Shown here: positions 15,772-23,316 of the stretch, in pieces
How the letters are laid out: each line of letters begins with the position of its first letter
How positions within the stretch are numbered: the stretch's first letter is position 1
Source: Deltaproteobacteria bacterium
GTDB lineage: Bacteria > Desulfobacterota > Syntrophia > Syntrophales > Smithellaceae
Assembly: GCA_009668925.1 (NCBI GenBank)
Contig: SBEK01000012.1
Location: 8,502-35,560, forward strand
DNA length: 27,059 nucleotides
Direction: 5' to 3'
Notes under the pieces: model-generated
Database searches by the model: none
The model's input: only the letters and a program-made list of their open reading frames with translations
Told to the model about the DNA's origin: nothing
Program-made: the position numbers and the translations under genes

Positions 15772-15805
15772 AATATACCGCTCCAATGTTACAATATGAT
15801 GACGG
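15772..15805 (-). promoter_or_regulatory. Pho box and -10 of the pstS promoter
   Basis: On the minus strand, CGTCA (plus 15800-15804) and TGTAA (plus 15789-15793) start 11 nt apart, separated by TCATAT, the classical PhoB direct-repeat geometry. A weaker third copy, ATTCA, lies another 11 nt upstream. The -10 TATATT (plus 15772-15777) follows 6 nt after the conserved core (plus 15784-15805), and no good -35 is present, as expected for PhoB-activated promoters. The pstS ATG is 30 nt beyond the -10. Confidence 0.75.
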
Positions 15806-15858
15806 ATCAATGAATCAACGAAAACAATATGGAAGCGTGTTGTATTTCAAACCGGCGA

Positions 15859-15890
15859 CGGCATTCTCCCGGCCTTTTCGGAGGATGCCG
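15859..15890 (-). terminator. Terminator-like hairpin at the end of the 808-aa/PSD operon
   Basis: On the minus strand CGGCAT-C-CTCC pairs with GGAG-A-ATGCCG across a short loop (plus 15859-15890), about 70 nt after the Lgt-like stop and upstream of the pstS Pho box. The T-run is missing, so it could instead be a processing structure. It helps separate two minus-strand operons that share a similar promoter. Confidence 0.4.
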
Positions 15891-15957
15891 CAAGCTGAAA
15901 CTTAATATAGGGAGATTTCTTTCAAAGGCAAGATTGCTGATCGGTTCTGTCGCAAAG

Positions 15958-17010
15958 CTAGATGTTTTTTCCCACGATCCGGATGTCGATTGAGGAGCAA
16001 GTCACGCTGCTTTTGCCGGTGAAAAGGAAGGCCGCAATCCATAAAACGGCAAGGAAGATGATTAAGGCGGGATTCCAGAGCGAAAGAAGCCCATGTGCCA
16101 AATCCGGTCGGATGGAATAGGGATCGGTGTTGAACATCGCAAAGACGAGGGCATACGTCATTCCCGCAAGCGTCATGATCTGGTAGGCGGAAATGTGCCC
16201 CGTTCCCCGGTAATCCGCCCGCAGAAATTCGGAAACAAAACGCCAGGTCTGGGTCAGGGCAAGGCCCAGCATCAGTGCTGCCGCCGCCCAGCCTTTCAGG
16301 AAGAGGTAAAGACAGACGAGGCCGGTCCCGGTATAAATAACCGCCGTGAGCGCCTGAACGGGAATCACAGCCCGGCCTTCGAGCTCGTCGGCATAGGTAA
16401 TCTTTTTTGTCTTTCCCCAAAAAACAAAATGACGCCGCCGGAAAATGCGCCTGTGAATCGGGCTGCACTCGGCGAGCGGTTTTCCATAACAACAGCCGAA
16501 GCTGATGCAGGCCAACCGCCCGATTCCTTCGCCGAAGGCATAGGCGATCACCATGGCCGTCAACGTTTCCGTGAACGGAATGTGGACCATCCACAGCTTG
16601 CCGAGTATCGCATTCGCCAGCGCAATGATCCACGGCGCCGCGATAATGCCGACGAATGATGCGGCCCCGACGGAAAATGTATGCGGTTTCTTTTCCACCA
16701 GGCGCGCAATAAAGCGCGACGCCCACATGCAGACGGCCAGAAGCGGCAGGATCACGGACAGGGCGGCCGTAAGCGGGATGCGGAGGGAACTGATCATGAT
16801 CAGGAACATCGCCACGGCCAGCACATAAGCCAGCGCGTTAAAGAAACCATAGTAGGTCAGATTGACGCCGCTCCAGATGCCGCGGGGGCCTTTTCGGCCC
16901 GGCAGACAGGCGAGAATCTGCCACTCTTCTTGGGGAAGCGTCCGGAAGGCCCAGGAAAACAAGAGACAAACGGCGCCCGCAAGGATCAGCAAAAAGATTT
17001 CATCAAACAT
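15958..17010 (-). CDS. Lgt-like (prolipoprotein diacylglyceryl transferase family) membrane protein
   Basis: A 350-aa polytopic protein with about eight hydrophobic segments. The Lgt-family core is recognisable: EGIGRLACISFGCCYGKPL (about 166-184) in place of the Lgt signature G-R-x-G-N-F-x-N-G-E, IPVQALTAVIYTG, and SEFLRADYRGTGHIS with candidate catalytic arginines. The GCCYGKP form occurs in divergent members. The segment that normally reads SFHGG appears here as ASFVGII, so the essential His of E. coli Lgt seems absent. True Lgt moves diacylglycerol from phosphatidylglycerol to a lipobox Cys; this protein may use another acceptor. It overlaps the DksA-like gene by 8 nt and is the last gene of the Pho-box operon. 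Confidence 0.8.
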   Translation of the reverse strand: MFDEIFLLILAGAVCLLFSWAFRTLPQEEWQILACLPGRKGPRGIWSGVNLTYYGFFNALAYVLAVAMFLIMISSLRIPLTAALSVILPLLAVCMWASRFIARLVEKKPHTFSVGAASFVGIIAAPWIIALANAILGKLWMVHIPFTETLTAMVIAYAFGEGIGRLACISFGCCYGKPLAECSPIHRRIFRRRHFVFWGKTKKITYADELEGRAVIPVQALTAVIYTGTGLVCLYLFLKGWAAAALMLGLALTQTWRFVSEFLRADYRGTGHISAYQIMTLAGMTYALVFAMFNTDPYSIRPDLAHGLLSLWNPALIIFLAVLWIAAFLFTGKSSVTCSSIDIRIVGKNI

Positions 17011-17401
17011 GATTATAAGACATCCCCTTCATCGCCCACTGTCTGTTTTTTCGTTTAAAGTTCCGTTCTTCTTCCTCCTGACATTGTGCACACAGTCTGC
17101 TCATGGGTTCGATGCATAGTCTCCTGTCATCGATGATCCGGCCGCAATGATCACACATGCCGAACAGCCCCCGGTCAATGCGCAAAATCGTTTCCTTGAT
17201 ATTCAGCATGAGATCTCGTTCTCGATCCCGGCAGGCCAGTTCAACAAATTTGTTGGACTCAGACGCGGCCTGGTCGAAAGGATCGGCGCACGAACCTTCG
17301 GAATTCTTCATCTTGGCCAGGGTGCTATGGGCATTGGACCAGATTTCGTCCATTTTCTTCACCAGAGTCTTCCTGATCGACTGGATTTTTTTTTGTCTCA
17401 T
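17003..17401 (-). CDS. DksA/TraR-family C4 zinc-finger protein
   Basis: A 132-aa protein. An N-terminal helical hairpin (about 1-70) carries DPFDQAASES at the tip region, equivalent to the D-x2-D-x-A motif that DksA inserts into the RNA polymerase secondary channel. The C-terminal zinc finger is C-x2-C-x17-C-x2-C (CDHCGRIIDDRRLCIEP, then LCAQC). DksA-type proteins alter transcription initiation together with ppGpp. Compared with E. coli DksA (151 aa) it is slightly short. It overlaps the phosphatidylserine decarboxylase stop by 4 nt (ATGA) and the Lgt-like start by 8 nt, so it is embedded in this operon. It may be an operon-specific paralogue rather than the housekeeping DksA. Confidence 0.9.
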   Translation of the reverse strand: MRQKKIQSIRKTLVKKMDEIWSNAHSTLAKMKNSEGSCADPFDQAASESNKFVELACRDRERDLMLNIKETILRIDRGLFGMCDHCGRIIDDRRLCIEPMSRLCAQCQEEEERNFKRKNRQWAMKGMSYNHV

Positions 17402-18447
17402 GGGATAACCTCCTCTTCGTGTCTAGAAACATTTTGCCTCTTTCCGTTGATGACCGAACTGGCAATGAACGAGCGGACTTTGACTTCCGTCTCCACCAGT
17501 GACTTCCCGAAGCCCCGGCTAAAAATGCTTTCAGCCTCGGGGAAAAACATATTCGCGGCAATGTCGTCGGCGAACCGCACTCTGTCTTTTTGAAAGATCA
17601 ATACGACCGTGCTGCTTCCGGGACGGAAAAGACTTTTGGGGACGCCTTTTTTCACAAACATGCCCGTTCCGGCCGCAACAGGGTGATCGTAATTCTTTTC
17701 ACTGTAACATTGCACGATATCGCCGATCATGAGCGCTACGACCTCAATCATGGCCACGAGCCCCGCTTTTGTTCCACCCTCAACATCCGTATCGATGATC
17801 GTCACCATGCGTTTATTTTTGGAATAGGGCGTTACCACAGACACAACCGCGTTGGGGTTACAGGCGTGATACGCCCCCTGGATCTGATAAAAATCGACAA
17901 TTTTTCCGGCAACCGGCGTATGGTTGTAATGATATTTCTCCGGCGTCAGCCGGAAAATCGCAAAATCGCCCTTCCGGAAAGCCGCAAGCCACGTGCGTTT
18001 ATTCACCCCGAACATTTCTTCATAGTTGAAAAATTTATCCTTGATAAACAGTCCCGATTCCTCTTGAAAGGATCCCAAAAGCATGCGGGAATCCGCGGGT
18101 GATACGATCGCGCACGGATCGTTAGGCATCGGGCGGCATTCCCGGTAGCGAATTTTTCTTTCAAATATTTTTCTGAGAGAGTTTAGATTCTCCATAGCTT
18201 CCAAGCATTCCGCTGGATCAATATTGAGTTGCCGGTGGATATCAAGATGGTTGGTCATGCGTTTGGTCAGGATTCCATCATAATTCATATAGCTCAAGAT
18301 GCGGGAAGTTCTGGCGCTGACCAACTGGCGAAAGAGCCATGAGGATTGTTCCCGGATACGGGAATAAAGAAATTGCACGGCCTCACCGCCGTAAAATTGT
18401 TCTGTTTTGATGCTGCGGGTGTCGCGCTCTATATAATGATGCTGCAT
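17398..18447 (-). CDS. psd: Phosphatidylserine decarboxylase (Clostridium-like long form)
   Basis: A 349-aa proenzyme that converts phosphatidylserine to phosphatidylethanolamine at the inner membrane. The N-terminal YIERDTRSIKTEQFYGGEAVQFLY resembles the extended form known from clostridia and chlamydiae. Catalytic elements are SPADSRML (D119), the His motif KYHYNHTP (H173, H176) and the self-cleavage site GSST (277-280), a variant of GGST/LGST; cleavage before S279 would create the pyruvoyl group on the small subunit. The large subunit of about 278 aa and the small of about 71 aa fit the family. It starts 9 nt after the 808-aa gene with only AGGAC immediately before the ATG, so it probably depends on coupling. 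It overlaps the DksA-like gene by 4 nt. Confidence 0.92.
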   Translation of the reverse strand: MQHHYIERDTRSIKTEQFYGGEAVQFLYSRIREQSSWLFRQLVSARTSRILSYMNYDGILTKRMTNHLDIHRQLNIDPAECLEAMENLNSLRKIFERKIRYRECRPMPNDPCAIVSPADSRMLLGSFQEESGLFIKDKFFNYEEMFGVNKRTWLAAFRKGDFAIFRLTPEKYHYNHTPVAGKIVDFYQIQGAYHACNPNAVVSVVTPYSKNKRMVTIIDTDVEGGTKAGLVAMIEVVALMIGDIVQCYSEKNYDHPVAAGTGMFVKKGVPKSLFRPGSSTVVLIFQKDRVRFADDIAANMFFPEAESIFSRGFGKSLVETEVKVRSFIASSVINGKRQNVSRHEEEVIP

Positions 18448-18456
18448 GTCCTGATA

Positions 18457-20883
18457 CTAACCGTCCTTTACATCCAGATGTTTTCGATTGCACTGCGTCT
18501 GATCATGGATCTGCACCAGAACCAGATGAATCATTTTCGCAAGCGCCGCAGACGACGCTGTTTCACGGATGATTTTCTGCTCGGCATCGGACAGAAACTC
18601 TCCCGCTGTTTTTCCCTTCAAAATACTGTGGAGCGTGTGCCGGATTTCCCGCCTTGAATCATCCGAAACGTTTTCCAATCCTTCCAGGTCCTCGCGAAGG
18701 AGCCCGAAGGCCTCCCGGATGTGATGGCTGCGCAAATCCTCCCGATAATATTTTTCCGCTGCCTGATTGAACGCGTCGGCGCTGAGATCCAGCGGAGATT
18801 TGGCACCGGCTATATCCAGAATCCCCCGCGTCAGCCTGCCGGACGTCGCATTCATTTTCGGATCATTGAGTCTTGCGCAAAGTTCATCTATATTTTCCCG
18901 CATCCCGAGCATTTCGATGAGATCCGCCGCATCCTCGCGCAGGGTATTAACGAGCGCCCGCCGGTATTCAAGATTGTGTACCCGCAAATACCCCGGATAG
19001 CGGCTGCTCACCCGCACGCGCTGGGTCCGGGCGATTATTTTTTTCAAAAGGGCATTGCCGGTGTCATGGCGCACAAAGAATGTCGGGATGCCGATGGCCG
19101 CACCGAAAATCACCTGACGTCTTTCACTTTCAACCTGCGGATCGTCCGGAATACGCTCATGGTTAATCTGCCCGGTGATGATATATTTGAAGGCCAAAAG
19201 GTAGAGCAAGTTCTGCAAATCGACGGCTGGTCCCATATCCCGCGTGAAACTTTCAAAAAGGCTGTGGTGGCGGCCTTCAAAACCTGAGAATCCCATAACG
19301 CCGTATTCCCGCAGCTTCTCCAGGAGATAAAGCGACATCTTCGTGTCGAACACACCGAGGTCGGCAAGATCCTCTTTAAGCCGCTTGGAATTGCCCAATG
19401 CGCCGTTTAATGCCGGACTTTCGTCCGTGCTCATGAGCACAACGAGGTAATCGATCAGGCGAAAGTCGGGGATGAAATCTCCCTTCAGGCGAAACATTTT
19501 GCTGATCAAATTGTCGATCCACCGCGGTCCGAAGGGCGTGACGGAGCGGCCGAAGATATTCAGATCCGCTTTCTTCTGCCAGCGCCGCCAGAGCATGCGC
19601 AGATGCGTATAATCCAGTTCATGCGGAAGAAATCCGAGTGCTTTCTCCGGATGGAAATCGATGAAATCCAGCCGATAAGGAGCGGCACTGTACGTGCCGA
19701 CGAACAGCGGCAGGAAATGCTCGACAATTTTCACAGCCAGATCCCCGACATACTTTTCCTCCCGAGCGGAAAATCCGGAAGACGGATCCTGAAGCAGACG
19801 GCTGATTTTTGTGCTCCCGAAACTCACATGGATTCCATTATTGGCCAGGCTCATATTGGACAGGTTGGGCAGCGAGACCAGATTGTTCGTTATAATTCCC
19901 GCTTCGCGCAGCTTCAGAACAGCGTTAAACTGACTGCGGCTCAAAACGCGGTGACACAGATGCATGTATTGATACTTTTCCTCTCCCCGGTCCCAGCCGG
20001 AAAGACAGGGATTCATGAAGAGTTCGCGGTAAAATGCATCGGAGATGCAATGGTTCAGAGACTTCTGGCGGGTCGGCGGATGCGGCGACAGGAAAATCAT
20101 CGCTTTTTGTCCGCCGGACTCCAGCTCATATTTTTTATTGGCGTACAAGACCAGCAGCTGACTTAATAGAAAGCGGACAGCCATCTCCCTGGCCACGGCC
20201 CTCCCCATGCCTCCTTCCGACGGTGCGGCAATGACATAAAAAGATGATGTCTCCGGAGACGTGTTGTCATTCAGATAATACTGCATGACCTGCAGGCCGG
20301 TTTGATGAATAAGAGGATGGACGTCTTGTTCGCGATCAATTGCTTCCGCCAGAGACAGCTTCAACAGATAGCTGATCGGAACGCGGATATGGTCCTGCCC
20401 GTCCTTTTGAAAAAGAAACCGATCGATATCCGAACGCCTGCGGGCGAATAAATTCGCCTTGTCCGCCCGTATGTCATATTGAAGGATTGTCCTGGCCAGC
20501 GCCCCCATCTTGTCTTGCGGAAAACGAACCCAACTGTTCTCCCAGATATTCGCTTTGTTTGTGTTCAGATACTGCTCCAGTTCGGTCATCACCTTGCGAG
20601 AGGTATCGCCGGCTTTCGCCCGCCGCTTCGTATTGGCAAAATAGTTGGATTGTTCGATGAAAAGAGGCAGATCCACATCGCTCTTTTCCCCGACGACGAC
20701 CGTCTGCATTTCCGCTTCACTGCCGGCGGTTGTATCGGATGGTGCAAAGGGAAGCGATCCGACATTGAGACCCAGTCGATCATATTTTACACCCAGCAGA
20801 TCCGCGATCCCTTCGATCGATTTCCGAGAGCCGGGACCGGTGCCGACCGGATACGGTTGTGCGGCCGTATTTGTCTTGCTCAA
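18457..20883 (-). CDS. Large unrecognised cytoplasmic protein (808 aa), first gene of Pho-box operon
   Basis: I do not recognise this protein. It has no signal peptide or membrane segment and appears mixed alpha/beta to about residue 420 and mostly helical afterwards. Notable stretches are SFYVIAAPSEGGMGRAVARE (about 213-232, a glycine-rich turn after a beta strand, not a clear P-loop), MIFLSPHPPTRQKSLNHC, an IDFHPEKALGFLPHELDYTH segment rich in Asp/His/Glu, a TPFGPRWIDNL segment, and FEGRHHSLFESFTRDMGPAV. The clustered His/Asp/Glu residues could be catalytic or metal-binding. The start is a TTG with AAGGAG 7 nt upstream; no better start exists nearby. It leads a four-gene operon with PSD, a DksA-like and an Lgt-like protein and sits behind a Pho-box promoter matching that of pstS. 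The function may relate to phospholipid or amine metabolism, by context only. Confidence 0.9.
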   Translation of the reverse strand: MSKTNTAAQPYPVGTGPGSRKSIEGIADLLGVKYDRLGLNVGSLPFAPSDTTAGSEAEMQTVVVGEKSDVDLPLFIEQSNYFANTKRRAKAGDTSRKVMTELEQYLNTNKANIWENSWVRFPQDKMGALARTILQYDIRADKANLFARRRSDIDRFLFQKDGQDHIRVPISYLLKLSLAEAIDREQDVHPLIHQTGLQVMQYYLNDNTSPETSSFYVIAAPSEGGMGRAVAREMAVRFLLSQLLVLYANKKYELESGGQKAMIFLSPHPPTRQKSLNHCISDAFYRELFMNPCLSGWDRGEEKYQYMHLCHRVLSRSQFNAVLKLREAGIITNNLVSLPNLSNMSLANNGIHVSFGSTKISRLLQDPSSGFSAREEKYVGDLAVKIVEHFLPLFVGTYSAAPYRLDFIDFHPEKALGFLPHELDYTHLRMLWRRWQKKADLNIFGRSVTPFGPRWIDNLISKMFRLKGDFIPDFRLIDYLVVLMSTDESPALNGALGNSKRLKEDLADLGVFDTKMSLYLLEKLREYGVMGFSGFEGRHHSLFESFTRDMGPAVDLQNLLYLLAFKYIITGQINHERIPDDPQVESERRQVIFGAAIGIPTFFVRHDTGNALLKKIIARTQRVRVSSRYPGYLRVHNLEYRRALVNTLREDAADLIEMLGMRENIDELCARLNDPKMNATSGRLTRGILDIAGAKSPLDLSADAFNQAAEKYYREDLRSHHIREAFGLLREDLEGLENVSDDSRREIRHTLHSILKGKTAGEFLSDAEQKIIRETASSAALAKMIHLVLVQIHDQTQCNRKHLDVKDG

Positions 20884-20885
20884 AA

Positions 20886-20904
20886 TCTATCTCCTTCCGA
20901 TAGA
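20886..20904 (-). promoter_or_regulatory. Hairpin presenting the ribosome site of the 808-aa gene
   Basis: On the minus strand TCTATC and GATAGA (plus 20899-20904 and 20886-20891) form a 6-bp stem whose loop contains GGAAGGA, the start of the Shine-Dalgarno region, with the TTG start 3 nt beyond the stem. Combined with the rare TTG start, this suggests translation is kept low or controlled at the RNA level. The stem is short and AT-rich. Confidence 0.35.
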
Positions 20905-20926
20905 GTGTTTTCAGTATTACGGAGGG

Positions 20927-20960
20927 ATGATAGTGTTTCAATGTTGCAGTATGATGAAGG
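20927..20960 (-). promoter_or_regulatory. Second Pho box and -10, upstream of the 808-aa/PSD operon
   Basis: The minus-strand core (plus 20939-20960) fits TCATCATA[T/C]TG[T/C]AACATTG, the same string found before pstS, differing at only three of the 22 core positions. A -10 TATCAT (plus 20927-20932) follows after exactly 6 nt, as TATATT does at pstS. CTTCA and TGCAA are 11 nt apart, matching PhoB repeat spacing. The predicted leader to the TTG start is about 40 nt. The rest of this 268-nt intergenic region holds the hairpin around the ribosome site and the upstream operon's terminator. Confidence 0.65.
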
Positions 20961-21109
20961 AACCGAGATATTTTAAATAACGCTCCAAAGCCCGTTATGC
21001 CCGGATTCGGAAGGGAAGGGTGTATTTGAAGATGTTTGATCCTTTGCACACCTCCGGCGGTCTTTTGCAGGTCAGGGTGCGGCAAAAGAGTGCACGGCGA
21101 GGAAGAGTC

Positions 21110-21139
21110 AACCGCTCCCGGTGTGCGCCGGAAGCGGTT
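21110..21139 (-). terminator. Strong terminator-like hairpin after the beta-oxidation operon
   Basis: On the minus strand AACCGCTTCCGG pairs with CCGGGAGCGGTT (12 bp including one U-G wobble) around a 6-nt loop, starting 12 nt after the MaoC stop. The plus strand has a C/A mismatch at the wobble position but a TTTT run after its 3' arm. It most likely ends the fatty-acid operon before the Pho-box promoter. Confidence 0.6.
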
Positions 21140-21151
21140 TTCGCAATTGTT

Positions 21152-21604
21152 TCAGGAAAGAGCCGCAATAAACGAACCGGTCAGCTTTACGCCGCCCAGT
21201 TTGTCCGCCGCCCGGATGTCGCAGCGCATCCTTTTTTCACCGTCCGCCTCAAATTTTTCAACCACGTTGCCGGTGACGACAATCGTGGCCCTGTCCACGG
21301 AGTTCGGGTCGTCCAGATCCATGGGTTCCGTCATCCCGGAAAACCGGACGCCGAATTTGCGCAGGTTTTTGTCATCCACCCAATCCGTGACGGCCTGTCC
21401 GACAATGCCCATCACGAACATCCCATGAGAGATCACCCGGGGCATTCCGAACATTTTGACGAACGTCTCGTCGTGGTGGAGAGGATTGAAGTCTCCCGAG
21501 GCTCCGGCATAGCGGACCAAATGCGTCCGGGTAACGGGATCGGATGTAAATACCGGCATCGCATCGCCGACATTTATACTCTCATACGTCAATGCTTTCA
21601 TCAT
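21152..21604 (-). CDS. MaoC-type (R)-enoyl-CoA hydratase half
   Basis: A 150-aa single hot-dog-fold protein. YAGASGDFNPLHHDE (32-46) is the hydratase-2 motif, with catalytic D38 and H43. SHGMFVMGIVGQAVTDWV follows and forms the central hot-dog helix. Such subunits hydrate trans-2-enoyl-CoAs to 3-hydroxyacyl-CoAs, often as a heterodimer with a motif-less partner, and the preceding gene encodes just such a partner. A strong GGAGGA ribosome site precedes the ATG. It is the last gene of the operon, followed by a hairpin terminator. Confidence 0.9.
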   Translation of the reverse strand: MMKALTYESINVGDAMPVFTSDPVTRTHLVRYAGASGDFNPLHHDETFVKMFGMPRVISHGMFVMGIVGQAVTDWVDDKNLRKFGVRFSGMTEPMDLDDPNSVDRATIVVTGNVVEKFEADGEKRMRCDIRAADKLGGVKLTGSFIAALS

Positions 21605-21613
21605 GGCTTCCTC

Positions 21614-22087
21614 CTATCGCTCCACTAAAGTTGTGCGGGCGCGAATCGCCAGTTCGCCGCGCTGATTCCTGATTTCCGTTTCCATAACGGTGAACTCCAT
21701 GAATTTTCCCGGCCGGCCTTTCTTCTCCCTGTCAAACATTTCGACAACTCTCGTGACGCCGGTCATCACGTCGCCCGGATGAATGGGAAGCAGATACTCA
21801 TACTCTTCCTCTCCGTGAAGCAGTCTGCCCAGATTGATGCCGACGGCCTGCACCAGGGGCATTAATCCTCCGCCGCCCCAGAGCGCAAAGCATATGGGAA
21901 ACGTCGCCGGAGGAACAATGTCCTCATACCCCGCCGCCTTTGCCGATTGGGCATCGACGTAAATCTGCTTCACCTGGCTTTTGCTCTCCTTCTGCGAAAC
22001 GGCCATAGCGAACTCGGCGATCTTTCCCTTTTCCACTTCGAAGGTGTAAGGGGGAAATACCATCCCTGCTTTTGATTTGTCGGCCAT
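21614..22087 (-). CDS. MaoC-like N-terminal-type half-protein (hydratase partner)
   Basis: A 157-aa hot-dog protein resembling the N-terminal half of two-domain MaoC/FAS1-type dehydratases: FPPYTFEVEKGKIAEFAMAV, IVPPATFPICFALWGGGG and LLHGEEEYEYLLPIHPGDVM (the HGEQ-like strand). It lacks the D-x4-H hydratase motif, so it probably binds the acyl chain while the next gene supplies the active site, like the ChsH1/ChsH2 pair of mycobacteria. The ATG at 22087 is preferred, 4 nt after GGAGGT; the upstream in-frame GTG at 22093 overlaps that ribosome site. It lies 9 nt before the catalytic MaoC gene. Confidence 0.87.
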   Translation of the reverse strand: MADKSKAGMVFPPYTFEVEKGKIAEFAMAVSQKESKSQVKQIYVDAQSAKAAGYEDIVPPATFPICFALWGGGGLMPLVQAVGINLGRLLHGEEEYEYLLPIHPGDVMTGVTRVVEMFDREKKGRPGKFMEFTVMETEIRNQRGELAIRARTTLVER

Positions 22088-22131
22088 GCTCACCTCCCAT
22101 TATCCTTGTCAGCCTGATCGGGACCTTCCCT

Positions 22132-23313
22132 TCATGAGAACAGCCCCAGCTTTCCGTACTCATTGATCTCCGCCTCGCTGTACCCCACTTCGAGGAGGAC
22201 TTCCCGGTTATGCGCTCCCGCCTTGACACCCGCTTTTCCGTATGCCGGAGGGGTTGCCGAAAACTTGAGGGGACAGGCCGGCTGTGTGACGGTGCTGCCG
22301 TCCGGCAGCGCAACGTCCGTCGTCAACCGGCGTTCCCGGACCAGAGGGCTTTCCAGCGCTTCCGGAAGGGAGAGAACGGGTTCAACGCACGCATCCGTTT
22401 TGTCGAAAATTTCCTTCCATTCCCCGCGCGTTTTGCTCCTGATGATCTTCTGCACTTCCTTCTTGACGCCGGCGCAGTCCGGCGGGGCCACGCCGCCGGC
22501 AATCCAATCGGGGCGTCCGATGGCCTGGCAGAAGGCAGTGAAGAATTGCGGCTCCAGGCCGCCGAAACTCAGGTAATGGCCGTCCGCCGTCTTATAAAAA
22601 TCATACAGGGATCCGCCGTTGAGAATAAATCCCTCCCGTTTTGGCTCTTCACCCGAAACAAGGTAGGCGGCCGCGGCCAGGGCGTTGAAAGTAAAAGCCC
22701 CGTCGGTCATGGAAATATCGAGATGCTGCCCTTTTCCGTCCCTCACCCTGCTGATGACCGCCGCCAGAATAGCGATGACGGCATTATTGGATCCGGAAGC
22801 CACGTCGGCGATCTGCAGGGGCATCGGCACGGGCCCCTCTTTTTTGCGCCCCGCGTAGCCCATCAGCCCGGAGAGGGACAGATAATTGATATCATGACCC
22901 GCCCGGTCCTTCATCGGTCCCGTCTGGCCGTAGCCAGTCAGAGAGCAATAAATCAGGGATGGATACCGCGGGGCAAGATCATCAAAAGCCAATCCCAGCT
23001 TTGCCATGATTCCCGGACGGAATTGCTCAATAAGGATGTCGTACCGCTCGAGAAGGCGGTGGATCACCTGCAGCCCCCGGACATCCTTCAAATTGAGCGT
23101 CAGGGATCGCTTCCCGCGGCCGAGATAAGCAGAAGCGGCGGTCAGACCGGTATCGCCGATAAACGGCGGCACTATGGCCGCCAGATCAGGCCGGCTTCCG
23201 GAGGCAACCGTTAAGACATCCGCCCCCAGATCGGACAGAATCATGGTCGCATAGGGTCCCGGTAAAAGGGTCGTAAAGTCGAGAATTTTTAAACCTGTAA
23301 GCGGTCCGGCCAT
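22132..23313 (-). CDS. Family III (CaiB/BaiF) CoA-transferase
   Basis: A 393-aa enzyme that would move CoA between acyl-CoA and a free acid, activating the operon's substrate without ATP. Signatures: PLTGLKILDFTTLLPGPYAT at the N-terminus, IEQFRPGIMAKLGL, YCSLTGYGQTGP and the catalytic aspartate in RAGHDINYLSLSG (D141), then PMPLQIADVASGSN. The length is normal for the family (about 390-410). It starts 3 nt after the acyl-CoA dehydrogenase stop with no strong ribosome site, so coupling is likely. The substrate is unknown; homologues act on carnitine, bile acids, 2-hydroxyacids and benzylsuccinate. Confidence 0.93.
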   Translation of the reverse strand: MAGPLTGLKILDFTTLLPGPYATMILSDLGADVLTVASGSRPDLAAIVPPFIGDTGLTAASAYLGRGKRSLTLNLKDVRGLQVIHRLLERYDILIEQFRPGIMAKLGLAFDDLAPRYPSLIYCSLTGYGQTGPMKDRAGHDINYLSLSGLMGYAGRKKEGPVPMPLQIADVASGSNNAVIAILAAVISRVRDGKGQHLDISMTDGAFTFNALAAAAYLVSGEEPKREGFILNGGSLYDFYKTADGHYLSFGGLEPQFFTAFCQAIGRPDWIAGGVAPPDCAGVKKEVQKIIRSKTRGEWKEIFDKTDACVEPVLSLPEALESPLVRERRLTTDVALPDGSTVTQPACPLKFSATPPAYGKAGVKAGAHNREVLLEVGYSEAEINEYGKLGLFS

Positions 23314-23316
23314 ACG

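Noticed and set aside
15902..16726. A 274-codon minus-strand frame overlapping the Lgt-like gene in another frame
   Set aside because: It is out of frame with a protein that has coherent membrane segments and Lgt motifs; its own translation has none.
22210..23214. A 334-codon plus-strand open frame opposite the CoA-transferase
   Set aside because: It is an antisense shadow; the minus strand has an intact CaiB/BaiF protein.
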